A stretch of 64,000 nt of DNA from Streptomyces hundungensis (GTDB lineage Bacteria; Actinomycetota; Actinomycetes; Streptomycetales; Streptomycetaceae): positions 5,146,001 through 5,210,000 of the forward strand of contig NZ_CP032698.1 of the NCBI RefSeq assembly GCF_003627815.1. Reading direction: 5' to 3'. Shown piece by piece: positions 44,701 through 53,469 of the stretch. Made by a program: the position numbers and the translations under genes. Below the pieces are notes generated by a model. That model ran no database searches and was not told where the DNA came from. It saw nothing but the letters and a program-made list of their open reading frames with translations. How positions within the stretch are numbered: position 1 is the first letter of the stretch; every line of letters begins with the position of its first letter.

Positions 44701-45533
44701 TCGACGGCAAGGCGCTCAAGAAGACCACCGTCGACGAGTGGGCCCAGGGCTTCGAACTGCCCGCCGGAGCGGGCCGCCTGGACGTCACCTACGACGCCCC
44801 GTTCACCCACACGGTGTGGATCTGGACCCAGGCCGCGCTCGCCCTCGTCCTGCTGGTGCTGGCCCTGCCGGGCCGGCGCCGGGAGATCGACGACGACCTG
44901 CCCGAGCAGGAGCCGACCCCGGCGGCCGCCGTCCCGGCACAGGCCGTCACCGGTGAGGGCAGGCGCGCCCGCAGGCTCCGCGCCCAGGCCGACGCCGAGG
45001 CCGCGCCGGAAAGCGGGGACCCGTCCTCCGAGCAGCCGGCCCGTCCCGCCGAGGTGCCCCAGCAGCCCGCGTACGGCGAGTGGGACACGGCGCAGTACGC
45101 CACCACCTCCCCGGCCGACACCGCCGAGCACGACCAGCAGGCGCAGCAGGGCTACGACCCGTACCAGCAGCACTACCCCGGCTACCAGCCGTACCCCGAG
45201 GGCCAGTACCCCGAAGGCCCGTACTCCGACGGCCAGTACACCCAGGCGTCCTACCCCGAGCAGCACTATCCGGACGGCTCCTACCCCCAAGTCCCGGGCG
45301 AGGAGGGGCAGTTGGGGGAGAGCCAGTACGGCGACGGACAGTACGGCGACGGACAGGGTGGCGACGGGCGGTACGGCGACGGGCAGGGCGGCCGCCCGCA
45401 GGGCTATGACCCCTACCAGCAGCCGGGCGCCCAACAGCCGCCCCCGGAGGGCCCGTACGACCCGTACGGCTACGGGTACCCGCCCGAGCAGCCCGAGCAG
45501 CAGCCGCACCGCCCCGACGGGAGCCAGCAGTGA
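41727..45533 (+). CDS. Very large membrane glycosyltransferase (family 2) with disordered tail
   Basis: A 1268-residue protein. The N-terminal GT2 domain (about 15-330) shows VVTAVLVSHDGARWLP, WLWLLHDDCAPEPDAL and LPLMRDDVDLCWRAHAAG. From about 430 to 830 there are some 11-13 membrane helices, then an extracytoplasmic domain (about 830-1020), one more helix (ALALVLLVLALPG) and a cytoplasmic tail of about 220 residues with GQYxxG and YDPYQQ repeats. It probably transfers a sugar to an envelope acceptor. GGAGGGG lies 10-16 nt before the ATG. The next gene overlaps by four bases. Confidence 0.9.
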   Translation: MSVHSQSTAPYEAATTPEFPRHVVTAVLVSHDGARWLPDVLAGLLGQERPVQNAYAADTGSADDSARLITEALGDERVLHLARRTGFGAAVEEAARTAPVLGPEELAYLKRPSGWDPVSRTWRDDSYDLPELPHGEPVQWLWLLHDDCAPEPDALAELLRVADSNPRAAIVGPKLRGWYDRKQLLEVGVSIAHSGRRWTGLDRREQDQGQHDQVRPVLSVSSAGMLIRRDVWQELGGFDRRLPLMRDDVDLCWRAHAAGHTVLVAPDAAVRHAEAAARERRTVDCAGRSVVNPHRVDKAGAVYTMLVNSRPALLPYVFLRIVVGTVLRTVAYLVGKVPGQAVDEVMGLFGTLLRPGRILAGRKRRGKSGVEAGELRPLFPPPGATIRATVESVAGSLGAGTEDTGGSRHGAVESGPGGDDADFLEIEQFARLKKIARKPAPVLFALLLVVSLVACRNLLGGGTLMGGALLPAPDHIGSLWSRYADAWHPIGAGGTQTAPPYLAILAVLSALCFGSTGLALTLLLVCSVPLAGLTAYFASRPLVASRQLRAWAAIAYAFLPAATGALAAGRLGTAVLAILLPPLARAGVSAAGFRGDGARGSWRATWTYALLLTVATAFTPVVWPLAVLLGLGVLALRRGDITAYGLRLLAAVGTPVLMLAPWSLTLLTGPSGFLKEAGLEYGDGSAGALDLLGASPGGPKTVGGLLLIGIVGAALAALLREERAFAIRTSWVVALTGFLFAALSNRSAWAGPATLVYGLALLAAAVLGAEYGRTRVAGHGFGWRQPVAALIALAAALGPVYSAAHWMIGGADGPLKRRDPVQVPAFVAEESGTRDQARTLVLGGTSPAKVAYTLVRGSGAQLGDAELAASGSGAARLGKVVSNLVAGSGADQSSQLSGFAVRYVLVRDGAPRAFARTLDSTPGLTRLSQLDGSALWRVDRQVARAVIVPAKGGESLPVAADPVDIHTAVPAGEAGRVLRIADTAAPGWSATLDGKALKKTTVDEWAQGFELPAGAGRLDVTYDAPFTHTVWIWTQAALALVLLVLALPGRRREIDDDLPEQEPTPAAAVPAQAVTGEGRRARRLRAQADAEAAPESGDPSSEQPARPAEVPQQPAYGEWDTAQYATTSPADTAEHDQQAQQGYDPYQQHYPGYQPYPEGQYPEGPYSDGQYTQASYPEQHYPDGSYPQVPGEEGQLGESQYGDGQYGDGQGGDGRYGDGQGGRPQGYDPYQQPGAQQPPPEGPYDPYGYGYPPEQPEQQPHRPDGSQQ

Positions 45534-47098
45534 AGCGCACCACCCTCTCCCTCGCCGCGGCGGCGGTCGCGCTGGCCGCATTGACCGGCTTCGCCTCGCT
45601 CACCGCGCCCGCCGGCTCGGCCGACACCTCCGCCACGTCACCGGCGCGACTGCCCGTCGAGCGCTCCAGCCTGCTGTGCCCGGCGCCCAGCAACTCCGAC
45701 CTCGCCCAGACGACGTACACGGCGTTCACCCCCAAGGGCACGGCGCAGGGCGCACCGCAGGGCAAGCCGGCCACGGCGACGCTGACCCCGGCGGTGCCGC
45801 CGCCCGCCGACTCCGGCACCCCCTCCACCGACAAGGCCAAGGACGGAAAGGACAAGGACGGCAAGGACAAGAAGGCGTCCGCGAAGACCGCCTCCGACAA
45901 GCCGGTCATCTCCCTCAAGGAGCCCGGCAAGCCGACCGCCGCCACCGTGTCCGGCGCCGACGCGCCCGCCCTCACCGGCTCGGCCGACGGAGCGCTGGCC
46001 CCGGGCTGGGCGGCCCAGCAGACCACCCAGATCACCGGCGGCGTCGGCCGCGCCCTGCTCGGCCTCGGCTGCTCCGCGCCGGACGCGGACTTCTGGTTCC
46101 CCGGCGCGTCCACGGCCAAGGACCGCCAGGACTACGTCCACCTCACCAACCCGGACGACACCGCGGCCGTCGCCGACATCGAGCTCTTCGGCAAGGACGG
46201 TCCCCTCAAGGCCGACGTCGGCGAGGGCATCACGATCCCCGCCAAGTCGAGCGTTCCCGTGCTCCTCTCCACTCTGACCGGCACGGTGGCCGACGATCTG
46301 ACGGTGCATGTCACGACCCGGGCGGGCCGGGTCGGCGCGGCGGTGCAGGCCACCGACGCGAAGGCGGGCGCGGACTGGCTGGCCGCCTCGGCGGACGCGG
46401 CCCCCACCCAGGTGCTTCCGGGCATCCCGGGCGACGCCACCGACGTACGCCTCATCGTTCACGCCCAGGGCGCGGACGACGCGGACCTCAAGGTGAAGCT
46501 GGCGAGCAAGGGGAGCAGCTTCACACCGGTGGGGCTGGACAGCGTCCATGTGAAATCGGGGATGACGGCGTCCTTTGATCTCAAGAACGTCACGAGGGGT
46601 GAGTCGGGTTCCCTGGTGCTCAGCCCAGTTTCGGACGGCGGCACTCCGGTTGTCGCGGCGCTGCGCGTGGTCCGGGGCACCGGCGACAAGCAGGAGATCG
46701 CCTTCATCCCGGCGACCGCTCCGGTGGGCACGCGCGCGACGGTCACCGACAACCGCGCCAAGGCCTCGACGCTCGCCCTGACGGCGCCCGGCGCCAAGGA
46801 CGCCACGGTGAAGGTCACCTCCTCCGCCGGCACCGAGGGGGGCGAGCCGCAGTCCAAGACGTACACCGTGAAGGCCGGCACCACCCTTGCCATCGACCCG
46901 CAGGCCCCCCAGGGCCTCAAGGGCTCGTACGCGCTGACCATCGAGCCCGACCCGAGCAGCGGCCCCGTCTACGCCGCGCGCACACTGGCGGTCACCCAGG
47001 ACGGCGTGCCGATGTTCACGGTGCAGACCCCGGCCGACGACAAGGGCACGGTCGCGGTGCCGGCCGCCTCCCAGGACCTGTCCGTCCTAGGGAAGTAG
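45530..47098 (+). CDS. Secreted DUF5719-like protein, partner of the large glycosyltransferase
   Basis: A 522-residue exported protein whose GTG overlaps the glycosyltransferase stop (GTGA). A signal peptide (about 1-30, ending AGSA) precedes a Lys/Asp-rich low-complexity stretch (about 100-125) and a series of beta-rich repeats (for example LTNPDDTAAVADIELFGKDG and VPVLLSTLTGTVADDLTVHV). There is no C-terminal anchor, so it is probably released or lipid-independent in the wall. Tight coupling suggests the two proteins act together outside the membrane. Molecular role unknown. Confidence 0.85.
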   Translation: MKRTTLSLAAAAVALAALTGFASLTAPAGSADTSATSPARLPVERSSLLCPAPSNSDLAQTTYTAFTPKGTAQGAPQGKPATATLTPAVPPPADSGTPSTDKAKDGKDKDGKDKKASAKTASDKPVISLKEPGKPTAATVSGADAPALTGSADGALAPGWAAQQTTQITGGVGRALLGLGCSAPDADFWFPGASTAKDRQDYVHLTNPDDTAAVADIELFGKDGPLKADVGEGITIPAKSSVPVLLSTLTGTVADDLTVHVTTRAGRVGAAVQATDAKAGADWLAASADAAPTQVLPGIPGDATDVRLIVHAQGADDADLKVKLASKGSSFTPVGLDSVHVKSGMTASFDLKNVTRGESGSLVLSPVSDGGTPVVAALRVVRGTGDKQEIAFIPATAPVGTRATVTDNRAKASTLALTAPGAKDATVKVTSSAGTEGGEPQSKTYTVKAGTTLAIDPQAPQGLKGSYALTIEPDPSSGPVYAARTLAVTQDGVPMFTVQTPADDKGTVAVPAASQDLSVLGK

Positions 47099-47193
47099 CG
47101 GGCCCGGCGTCCGCAAGGAGTGGCGACCCAGGAGTGTCACGGCTCAGGAGTGGCGGCCCCGGGGTCGCTCCTGCCCGTACCGGGAGCCGATGC

Positions 47194-47673
47194 TCACTCC
47201 TGCCCGTACCGGGGGTCGACCGACTCCGGGGCCAGGCCCAGGAGTTCGGCGACCTGCTCGACCACGACCTCGTGGACGAGCAGGGCCCGCTCGTCCCGGT
47301 TCTTGGTGCGGATCTCCACCGGCCTGCGGTAGACGAGGATCCGGGCGGGCCGGTCCTTGCCGGCCGCGACCGCGCGCCCGAGAGGCACCGCCTCGTCGCT
47401 CCAGGCCTCGGGCTCCCCGTCGTCGTCGGCATGGGGGGCGTCCTTGAACGGCACGTCGCTGATCAGGAACTCCACCTCCGCGAGCTGCGGCCAGCGGCGC
47501 TCCAGGCGCTCCACCGAGTCGAGCACGAGATCGCGGAAGGTCTCGGCCCTGCTGACCGAGAGCGGCACCTGCGGCGGTGCCACGGGCCCGCGCATGCCAC
47601 GGCCGTGCCGGTCGCGGCGCCGGGGCCCCGAACGGGAGCCAGTACCTTCGGCTGAACTGGAGCTGTCCATCAC
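47194..47673 (-). CDS. Zincin_1-type metallopeptidase-family protein
   Basis: A 159-residue actinobacterial protein resembling the small metallopeptidase family: FRDLVLDSVERLERRWPQL, VEFLISDVP, ILVYRRPVEIRTKNRDERALLVHEVVVEQVAELLGL. The usual HExxH reads HEVVVEQ here, so the second zinc His is missing and activity is doubtful. The start is a GTG with TACGCT (47680-47685, coding strand) 6 nt upstream, a leaderless layout; the ATG one codon later is the alternative. CTCCTGCCCGTACCGGG, covering its last codons, is repeated about 30 bp downstream. Confidence 0.8.
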   Translation of the reverse strand: MMDSSSSAEGTGSRSGPRRRDRHGRGMRGPVAPPQVPLSVSRAETFRDLVLDSVERLERRWPQLAEVEFLISDVPFKDAPHADDDGEPEAWSDEAVPLGRAVAAGKDRPARILVYRRPVEIRTKNRDERALLVHEVVVEQVAELLGLAPESVDPRYGQE

Positions 47674-47954
47674 TGATGCAGCGTAGCCCTCCGGGGCCGG
47701 TGGCGATCGCGGTGACGGCCCAGGAGGGCGCAAGTCGGGGGTCTGTCGCCGGATGACCATTTCGGCCGCGAAAGAGAGCGGTTACCAGCCCGTCCGCCGG
47801 CACCGATTTGATGTGCTGTGACCGAATCATTCCCAAGTGGCGCCCGCCAGAAGGCGGGTAACCACCCGGCGCCCCCTGTTCCCGTGCAGGTCAGCGGAGT
47901 TGCCCGGACCAGCCCTGTGCCCGAGCTCACAGTGCGACACGGGGGAGTGAGCTG

Positions 47955-48374
47955 GTGGAGAGTCGTCGCGGCCCGGTCAAGAGTGCGGTACCGTCCAACG
48001 TCGTGAGCCCTGTACGTCGCTGTTCGCGCACCGCGTGCGGCCGCCCTGCCGTCGCGACACTGACGTACGTCTACGCGGACTCGACCGCAGTTCTCGGTCC
48101 GCTCGCCACCTACGCCGAGCCCCACTGCTACGACCTGTGCGCCGAGCACAGCGAGCGGCTGACCGCGCCCCGCGGCTGGGAGGTGGTCCGACTGACCGAT
48201 GCCTCCGCTCCGTCCCGCCCCAGCGGCGACGACCTGGAAGCGCTTGCCAACGCCGTGCGCGAGGCGGCCCGCCCCCAGGAGCGCGCCGCCGAGGCCGGCG
48301 GAGCGCGCGCGGCGGACCCCGTCGAGGTCGGCCGCCGAGGCCATCTCCGCGTCCTGCGCTCGCCCGAATCCTGA
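47955..48374 (+). CDS. DUF3499-type small zinc-ribbon-like protein
   Basis: A 139-residue conserved actinobacterial protein. Four cysteines (CSRTACGRPA near 22-27, CYDLCAEH near 64-68) form two CxxxxC/CxxC-like knuckles that could hold zinc, and a charged helical tail follows. GTG 47955 has GGGGGAG 7 nt upstream. A second GTG at 48003 with TACCGT 8 nt upstream (leaderless) is an equally serious start and would remove 16 residues. It lies upstream of manB on the same strand. Function unknown. Confidence 0.82.
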   Translation: MESRRGPVKSAVPSNVVSPVRRCSRTACGRPAVATLTYVYADSTAVLGPLATYAEPHCYDLCAEHSERLTAPRGWEVVRLTDASAPSRPSGDDLEALANAVREAARPQERAAEAGGARAADPVEVGRRGHLRVLRSPES

Positions 48375-48554
48375 CCCCCGCCGCGCACCTTTCTCGCCTC
48401 CTGCCCCGAACCCCCGGGCGCCGCGGCCGAGTTGACGCGGTCGCCGGCCGGTCCACCGAAGCTGTGCCCTGTTCCCAGGCGGCGCCGGGTACTTTGGGAA
48501 GCGGGTCGGCACCCCGGGGAGGGCGTCGGCGAGGACATCAGGGAAGGCTGGGCC

Positions 48555-49916
48555 GTGGCTGTTGATCTGTCGCAGATCGTGAAGGCGTACGACGTCCGCG
48601 GAGTGGTGCCGGATCAATGGGACGAGTCCCTCGCCGAGCTGTTCGGCGCGGCCTTCGTCACCGTGACCCAGGCCGACGCCATCGTCGTCGGCCACGACAT
48701 GCGCCCCTCGTCGCCCGGCCTCTCGGCGGCCTTCGCGCGCGGAGCGGCCGCCCTGGGCGCGGACGTCACCCTCATCGGCCTGTGCTCCACCGACCAGCTG
48801 TACTACGCCTCGGGCGCCCTGAACCTGCCGGGCGCGATGTTCACCGCCTCGCACAACCCGGCCCAGTACAACGGCATCAAGATGTGCCGCAAGGGCGCGG
48901 CACCGGTCGGCCAGGACACCGGCCTCGCCGAGATCCGCGCGCTCGTCGAGCGGTGGTCCGAGCAGGGCGCGCCCACCGTGGCCGCGAAGGCGGGCACGAT
49001 CGTCGAGCGCGAGACGTTGACGGACTACGCGACCCATCTCAAGTCCCTCGTCGACCTCTCCGCCATCCGCCCCCTCAAGGTCGTGGTCGACGCGGGCAAC
49101 GGCATGGGCGGGCACACCGTGCCCACCGTGTTCGACGGCCTGCCCCTCGACCTGGTGCCGATGTACTTCGAGCTCGACGGCACGTTCCCCAACCACGAGG
49201 CCAACCCGCTCGACCCGGCGAACATCGTGGACCTCCAGGCCCGCGTCATCGCCGAAGGCGCCGACTTGGGCCTCGCCTTCGACGGTGACGCCGACCGCTG
49301 CTTCGTCGTGGACGAGCGGGGCGAGCCCGTCTCGCCCTCCGCGATCACCGCCCTGGTCGCGGCGCGCGAACTCGCCCGTCACCCCGGTGGCACGGTGATC
49401 CACAACCTGATCACCTCCTGGTCCGTCCCCGAGGTCGTCCGCGAGAACGGCGGCACCCCCGTCCGCACCCGGGTCGGCCACTCCTTCATCAAGCAGGAGA
49501 TGGCGGCCACCGGAGCGATCTTCGGCGGCGAGCACTCCGCGCACTACTACTTCGCCGACTTCTGGAACGCCGACACCGGCATGCTCGCCGCGCTGCACGT
49601 CCTGGCCGCGCTCGGCGGCCAGGAGGGCACCCTGTCCGCGCTCGTCGCCCAGTACGACCGCTACGCGGGATCGGGCGAGATCAACTCCACGGTCGAGGAT
49701 CAGAAGGCCCGCGCGGCCGCGGTCCGCGCCGCCTACGAGGGCCAGGACGGCCTCACCCTCGACGAACTCGACGGCCTGACCGTCACCGCCCAGGACTGGT
49801 GGTTCAACCTGCGCGCCTCCAACACGGAGCCGTTGCTCCGCCTGAACGTGGAGGCCCGCGACGCCACGACGATGGCCAAGGTAAGGGACGAGGTCCTGGC
49901 ACTGGTCCGCGCCTGA
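48555..49916 (+). CDS. manB: Phosphomannomutase/phosphoglucomutase
   Basis: A 453-residue alpha-D-phosphohexomutase converting mannose-6-phosphate and mannose-1-phosphate. The catalytic phosphoserine lies in TASHNPAQYNG, the magnesium loop is DGDADRC, the sugar-binding loop is GGEHSAHYYF and the phosphate-binding loop is RASNTEPLLR. GGGAAGG lies about 9 nt before the GTG. Together with manA and the nucleotidyltransferase at 35113 it would supply GDP-mannose for glycolipids, polyprenol-mannose and protein mannosylation. Confidence 0.95.
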   Translation: MAVDLSQIVKAYDVRGVVPDQWDESLAELFGAAFVTVTQADAIVVGHDMRPSSPGLSAAFARGAAALGADVTLIGLCSTDQLYYASGALNLPGAMFTASHNPAQYNGIKMCRKGAAPVGQDTGLAEIRALVERWSEQGAPTVAAKAGTIVERETLTDYATHLKSLVDLSAIRPLKVVVDAGNGMGGHTVPTVFDGLPLDLVPMYFELDGTFPNHEANPLDPANIVDLQARVIAEGADLGLAFDGDADRCFVVDERGEPVSPSAITALVAARELARHPGGTVIHNLITSWSVPEVVRENGGTPVRTRVGHSFIKQEMAATGAIFGGEHSAHYYFADFWNADTGMLAALHVLAALGGQEGTLSALVAQYDRYAGSGEINSTVEDQKARAAAVRAAYEGQDGLTLDELDGLTVTAQDWWFNLRASNTEPLLRLNVEARDATTMAKVRDEVLALVRA

Positions 49917-49955
49917 CACGGCGAGCGCGGGTTTGTCCGCAGGGTGGAGGGGGGC

Positions 49956-50320
49956 AAGGAGCGCGGGGAACCACGCGCCCTGCCCCGTCCGGCCCCGCGC
50001 CGGTTCTGCCAGGGGCGCGGGGAACTGCGCGCCCAGCCATGCACGGTCCGCAGGTGTAGAGGGGCTTTTAGGGGCGCGGGGAACTGCGCGCCCAGCCATG
50101 CACGGTCCGCAGGTGTAGAGGGGCTTTTAGGGGCGCGGGGAACTGCGCGAGAAGCGACCACGGTCCGCGGTCGACAGGGGCTTTTGGGGGCGCGGGGAAC
50201 TGCGCGACCTGCTCCGTCCGGGCCCGCACCGGTTCTGCCAGGGGCGCGAGGAACTGCGCGCCCAGCCACCCGCGGCCCGCAGATGTGGAGGGGGTTGAGG
50301 GGCGCGGGGAACTGCGCGCT
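49956..50320. repeat. Repeat block III: tandem GGGGCGCGGGGAACTGCGC array
   Basis: Six good copies start near 50012, 50071, 50130, 50187, 50241 and 50299, with a degenerate one near 49960, so spacing is about 54-59 bp. Linkers repeat CCACGGTCCGCAGGTG-type sequence. This is the reverse complement of the repeat in blocks I and II. The gap from manB (49916) to the Trm112 gene (50605) contains nothing else that I can name. Confidence 0.8.
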
Positions 50321-50604
50321 CAGCCACGCACGGCCCGCAGGATCGAGAGAGCCAAGGGCCGCCGCGGTCCCCGGGGTCGGGCGGGCCCGGGGACCCACCC
50401 GCGGGGCGCGTTTCCGGGAGGCGGCCCCGGAGCCAAACCGGGCAGCCACCCCGAACCCCCTCCGGCCCCCGAACCACCGCCCTCATCGGCCACGCACCCC
50501 GCCGCCCCCGGCGGTAGGCTGACCTGGCCCGAACCCCCCGCGCGCGCACCCCGTACGCGTACGGCAGCAGAACCACGCAACGTAGAACCGCCGAAGGGAA
50601 CCCC

Positions 50605-50787
50605 ATGCCGCTCGAAGCCGGCCTCCTCGAGATCCTCGCCTGCCCGGCCTGCCACGCCCCGCTCCGCGACGCGACCTCGGCGGACGAGCCCGAGCTGATC
50701 TGCACCGGCAAGGACTGCGGCCTGGCCTACCCGGTGCGGGACGGCATCCCGGTCCTCCTGGTGGACGAGGCCCGCCGCCCCGCCTGA
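50605..50787 (+). CDS. Trm112-family zinc-ribbon protein
   Basis: A 60-residue protein with two CxxC-like knuckles (CPACH near 13-17, CTGKDCG near 33-39) and the Trm112/YcaR-type ending [11 protein letters not shown]. Eukaryotic Trm112 activates methyltransferases; the bacterial partner is uncertain. AAGGGA about 7 nt before the ATG supports the start. It lies between manB and the SIS gene, an arrangement usual in actinobacteria. Confidence 0.92.
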   Translation: MPLEAGLLEILACPACHAPLRDATSADEPELICTGKDCGLAYPVRDGIPVLLVDEARRPA

Positions 50788-50851
50788 CGCAGGGTGCGGG
50801 TCCCGCCCGCGCAGTCCCGGTACACCCCAGCAGAGCCGGAGGCCCACCCCC

Positions 50852-51979
50852 ATGCTCGACGAGTCGTTGCTCGACGCACCGGAAGCCCTCGCCAGGGCCG
50901 ACCGCCGTGGGCTGCTGCGCGGCGCCGCGGAGGCGGGCGCCCGCGTCCGTACCGCGGCCCGGCACGCCACCGAGGCCGGTATCGCCGAGCTGAAGCCGGA
51001 GGGCCGCCCCCGATCCGTACTGATCGCCGGACCCGGCACCGCTGCGGCGGGCGTGGCCGACCTGATCACCGCGCTCGCGGGCGCCTCCGCGCCGGTCACC
51101 CGCCTGGAGTCCACCGGCGTCGCACCCGCGGCCGGCGCGCTCCGCTGGACCCTGCCGGGCTGGGCGGGCTCCGTCGACCTGCTGCTCATCACCACCCCCG
51201 ACGGCACCGAGCCCGGCCTCGCCCTCCTCGCCGAACAGGCCTACCGCAGGGGCTGCAACGTCGTCGCGGTCGCCCCCGAGCGCTCCCCGCTCGCGGAGGC
51301 CGTGGACGGGGTGCACGGTCTGCTCGTCCCGATGGCGTCGGGCCCCTTCGAGCCCGACGAGCCGGAGATGTCCGCCGCGAGCCCCGGAGCGCTGTGGTCG
51401 CTGTTCACACCGCTGCTCGCGCTGCTCGACCGAGTCGGCCTGCTCAGCGCGCCCCCCGAGACGATCGAGAAGATCGCCGCCCGCCTCGACCGCACCGCAG
51501 AACGCTGCGGCCCGGCGATCGCCACGTACAGCAATCCCGCCAAGACGCTCGCCGCCGAGCTCGCCCAGTCGCTGCCGCTCATCTGGACCGAGGGCGTGGG
51601 CGCGGCCCCGGCCGGGCGCCGGTTCGCCGCTGTGCTCAGCGAGCTGTCCGGCCACCCGGCGCTCGCCGCCGCGCTGCCCGAGGCGCTGCCCGCCCACGGT
51701 GTTCTCCTGGCGGGTTCGCTCGCGGCGGGCGCGGACCCCGACGACTTCTTCCGCGACCGAGTCGACGAGCCGGCGCGGCTGCACGCCCGGATCGTCCTCC
51801 TGCGCGACCGGCCCACCGGCGGCCTCTCGGCGGCCCCGGCCGCGCGCGAACTCGCGCTCACCCACGACACCCCGATCAGCGAACTCGAACCCGAGGAGGG
51901 CAACGAGCTCGAATGCCTCGCCGAACTCCTCGCCATCACCGACTTCGCGACGGTCTACCTCACCATCGCCCAGAACTGA
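50852..51979 (+). CDS. SIS-domain protein, phosphoglucose/phosphomannose isomerase-like
   Basis: A 375-residue protein with two SIS-type sugar-phosphate folds (VLIAGPGTAAAGVADLI near 52; IATYSNPAKTLAAELAQSLPLIWTEG near 225), related to bifunctional PGI/PMI enzymes. The C-terminal motif that reads like PELNHNE in active enzymes reads LPEALPAHG here, so isomerase activity is uncertain. It sits between manB and manA, which argues for a role in mannose metabolism, possibly regulatory. ATG start, with GGAG (50838-50841) 10 nt upstream. Confidence 0.82.
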   Translation: MLDESLLDAPEALARADRRGLLRGAAEAGARVRTAARHATEAGIAELKPEGRPRSVLIAGPGTAAAGVADLITALAGASAPVTRLESTGVAPAAGALRWTLPGWAGSVDLLLITTPDGTEPGLALLAEQAYRRGCNVVAVAPERSPLAEAVDGVHGLLVPMASGPFEPDEPEMSAASPGALWSLFTPLLALLDRVGLLSAPPETIEKIAARLDRTAERCGPAIATYSNPAKTLAAELAQSLPLIWTEGVGAAPAGRRFAAVLSELSGHPALAAALPEALPAHGVLLAGSLAAGADPDDFFRDRVDEPARLHARIVLLRDRPTGGLSAAPAARELALTHDTPISELEPEEGNELECLAELLAITDFATVYLTIAQN

Positions 51980-52225
51980 CCAGGCCCGCACGCCGACCAG
52001 GGCCACGGCTTACCAGGGCCACACCCGACCAAGCCCACGCCTGACCATGCCGGGACCCGACCAAGCCGGGACCTGATCACGGGCCCCACGCAAACTCATC
52101 GCCTAGACCCGCCGCTCCTGGACCGCGCCGTGCGCGCCCCGGAGCCAGGAGCTGCCAGGGGGCGGCGGGCCCCGGCAGGCAACCGAGGAACGTCTCCGGT
52201 ACCGAAAGGGATCACAGGACCACCC

Positions 52226-53392
52226 ATGGACCGTCTCACCAACACCATCCGCCCCTACGCCTGGGGCTCCACCACCCTCATCCCGGAACTCCTCGGCATC
52301 GACCCGACCGGTCGGCCCCAGGCGGAGATGTGGATGGGGGCACACCCGGGCGCGCCGTCGCGGCTCGACCGGGGGACCGGCGCGACATCGTTGTCAGAGG
52401 TGATCGCGGCGGACCCGGCGGGCGAACTGGGCCGCGCCGCACTCGCCAGGTTCGGCCCGCGCCTGCCCTTCCTGTTCAAGGTCCTCGCCGCCGGGGCGCC
52501 CCTCTCCCTCCAGGTCCACCCCGACCTCGCGCAGGCCAAGGAGGGTTACGAGGCCGAGGAGCGGGCCGGAATCCCGATCGACGCCCCGCACCGCAACTAC
52601 CGGGACGCCAACCACAAGCCCGAACTCATCTGCGCACTCACGCCGTTCGAGGGCCTGTGCGGCTTCCGCGACCCGGAGGAAAGCGCGCGGGTGCTGGCCG
52701 CCCTGGAGGTCGACTCGCTGAAGCCGTACGTGGACCTGCTGCGCGCCCACCCCGTGGAGGCGGCGCTGCGCGAGGTCCTCACGGCCGTACTGACCGCCGA
52801 CCGTCACGAGATGGCGGCGACCGTGACCGAACTGGCCGCCGCCTGCACCCGCCTCGGCGGCGCGCAGTACGAGGCGTACGCCTCCCTCGCACACCACTTC
52901 CCGGGCGACCCCGGCGTCCTCGCGGCGACGCTGCTCAACCACGTCCAACTCCAGCCCGGCGAGGCCCTGTTCCTCGGCGCCGGGGTGCCGCACGCCTACC
53001 TCGGCGGCCTCGGCGTGGAGATCATGGCCAACTCCGACAACGTCCTGCGCTGCGGCCTGACCCCCAAGCACGTCGACGTCCCCGAACTGCTGCGCGTCGT
53101 CCGCTTCGAGCCGAACGACCCCGGCGTGCTGCGCCCGGAGGCCTCGGCGTCGGGCGAGGAGCTGTACGAGACCCCGATCGACGAGTTCCGCCTCTCCCGT
53201 CACGTACGGGCCGAGGGCGCGTCCCCCACCGAGCTGACCGCGGCCACCCCACAGATCGTGCTCTGCACCGCGGGCAACCCCACGCTCGGGGGATTGACAC
53301 TGACTCCGGGGGAAGCCGTATTCGTACCCGCCGAGGAGCGGGCCGAACTGTCCGGTACGGGAACCGTGTTCCGCGCCACGGTCGTTGCCTGA
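52226..53392 (+). CDS. manA: Mannose-6-phosphate isomerase, class I
   Basis: A 388-residue zinc-dependent cupin isomerase linking fructose-6-phosphate and mannose-6-phosphate. Zinc ligands are seen in SLQVHPD (Gln, His), ANHKPEL (Glu) and the His of GAGVPHAYLGG; IMANSDNVLRCGLTPKHVD is the family signature. AGGA about 6 nt before the ATG supports the start. It completes, with manB and the nucleotidyltransferase, a GDP-mannose route. Confidence 0.95.
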   Translation: MDRLTNTIRPYAWGSTTLIPELLGIDPTGRPQAEMWMGAHPGAPSRLDRGTGATSLSEVIAADPAGELGRAALARFGPRLPFLFKVLAAGAPLSLQVHPDLAQAKEGYEAEERAGIPIDAPHRNYRDANHKPELICALTPFEGLCGFRDPEESARVLAALEVDSLKPYVDLLRAHPVEAALREVLTAVLTADRHEMAATVTELAAACTRLGGAQYEAYASLAHHFPGDPGVLAATLLNHVQLQPGEALFLGAGVPHAYLGGLGVEIMANSDNVLRCGLTPKHVDVPELLRVVRFEPNDPGVLRPEASASGEELYETPIDEFRLSRHVRAEGASPTELTAATPQIVLCTAGNPTLGGLTLTPGEAVFVPAEERAELSGTGTVFRATVVA

Positions 53393-53469
53393 TGTAACAA
53401 TGTGCCGCCGCGGGGTTCGGCACCGGCCGGCCCCGCCGGGGCAACCGACGAAGGGAAGACGGCAACTCC

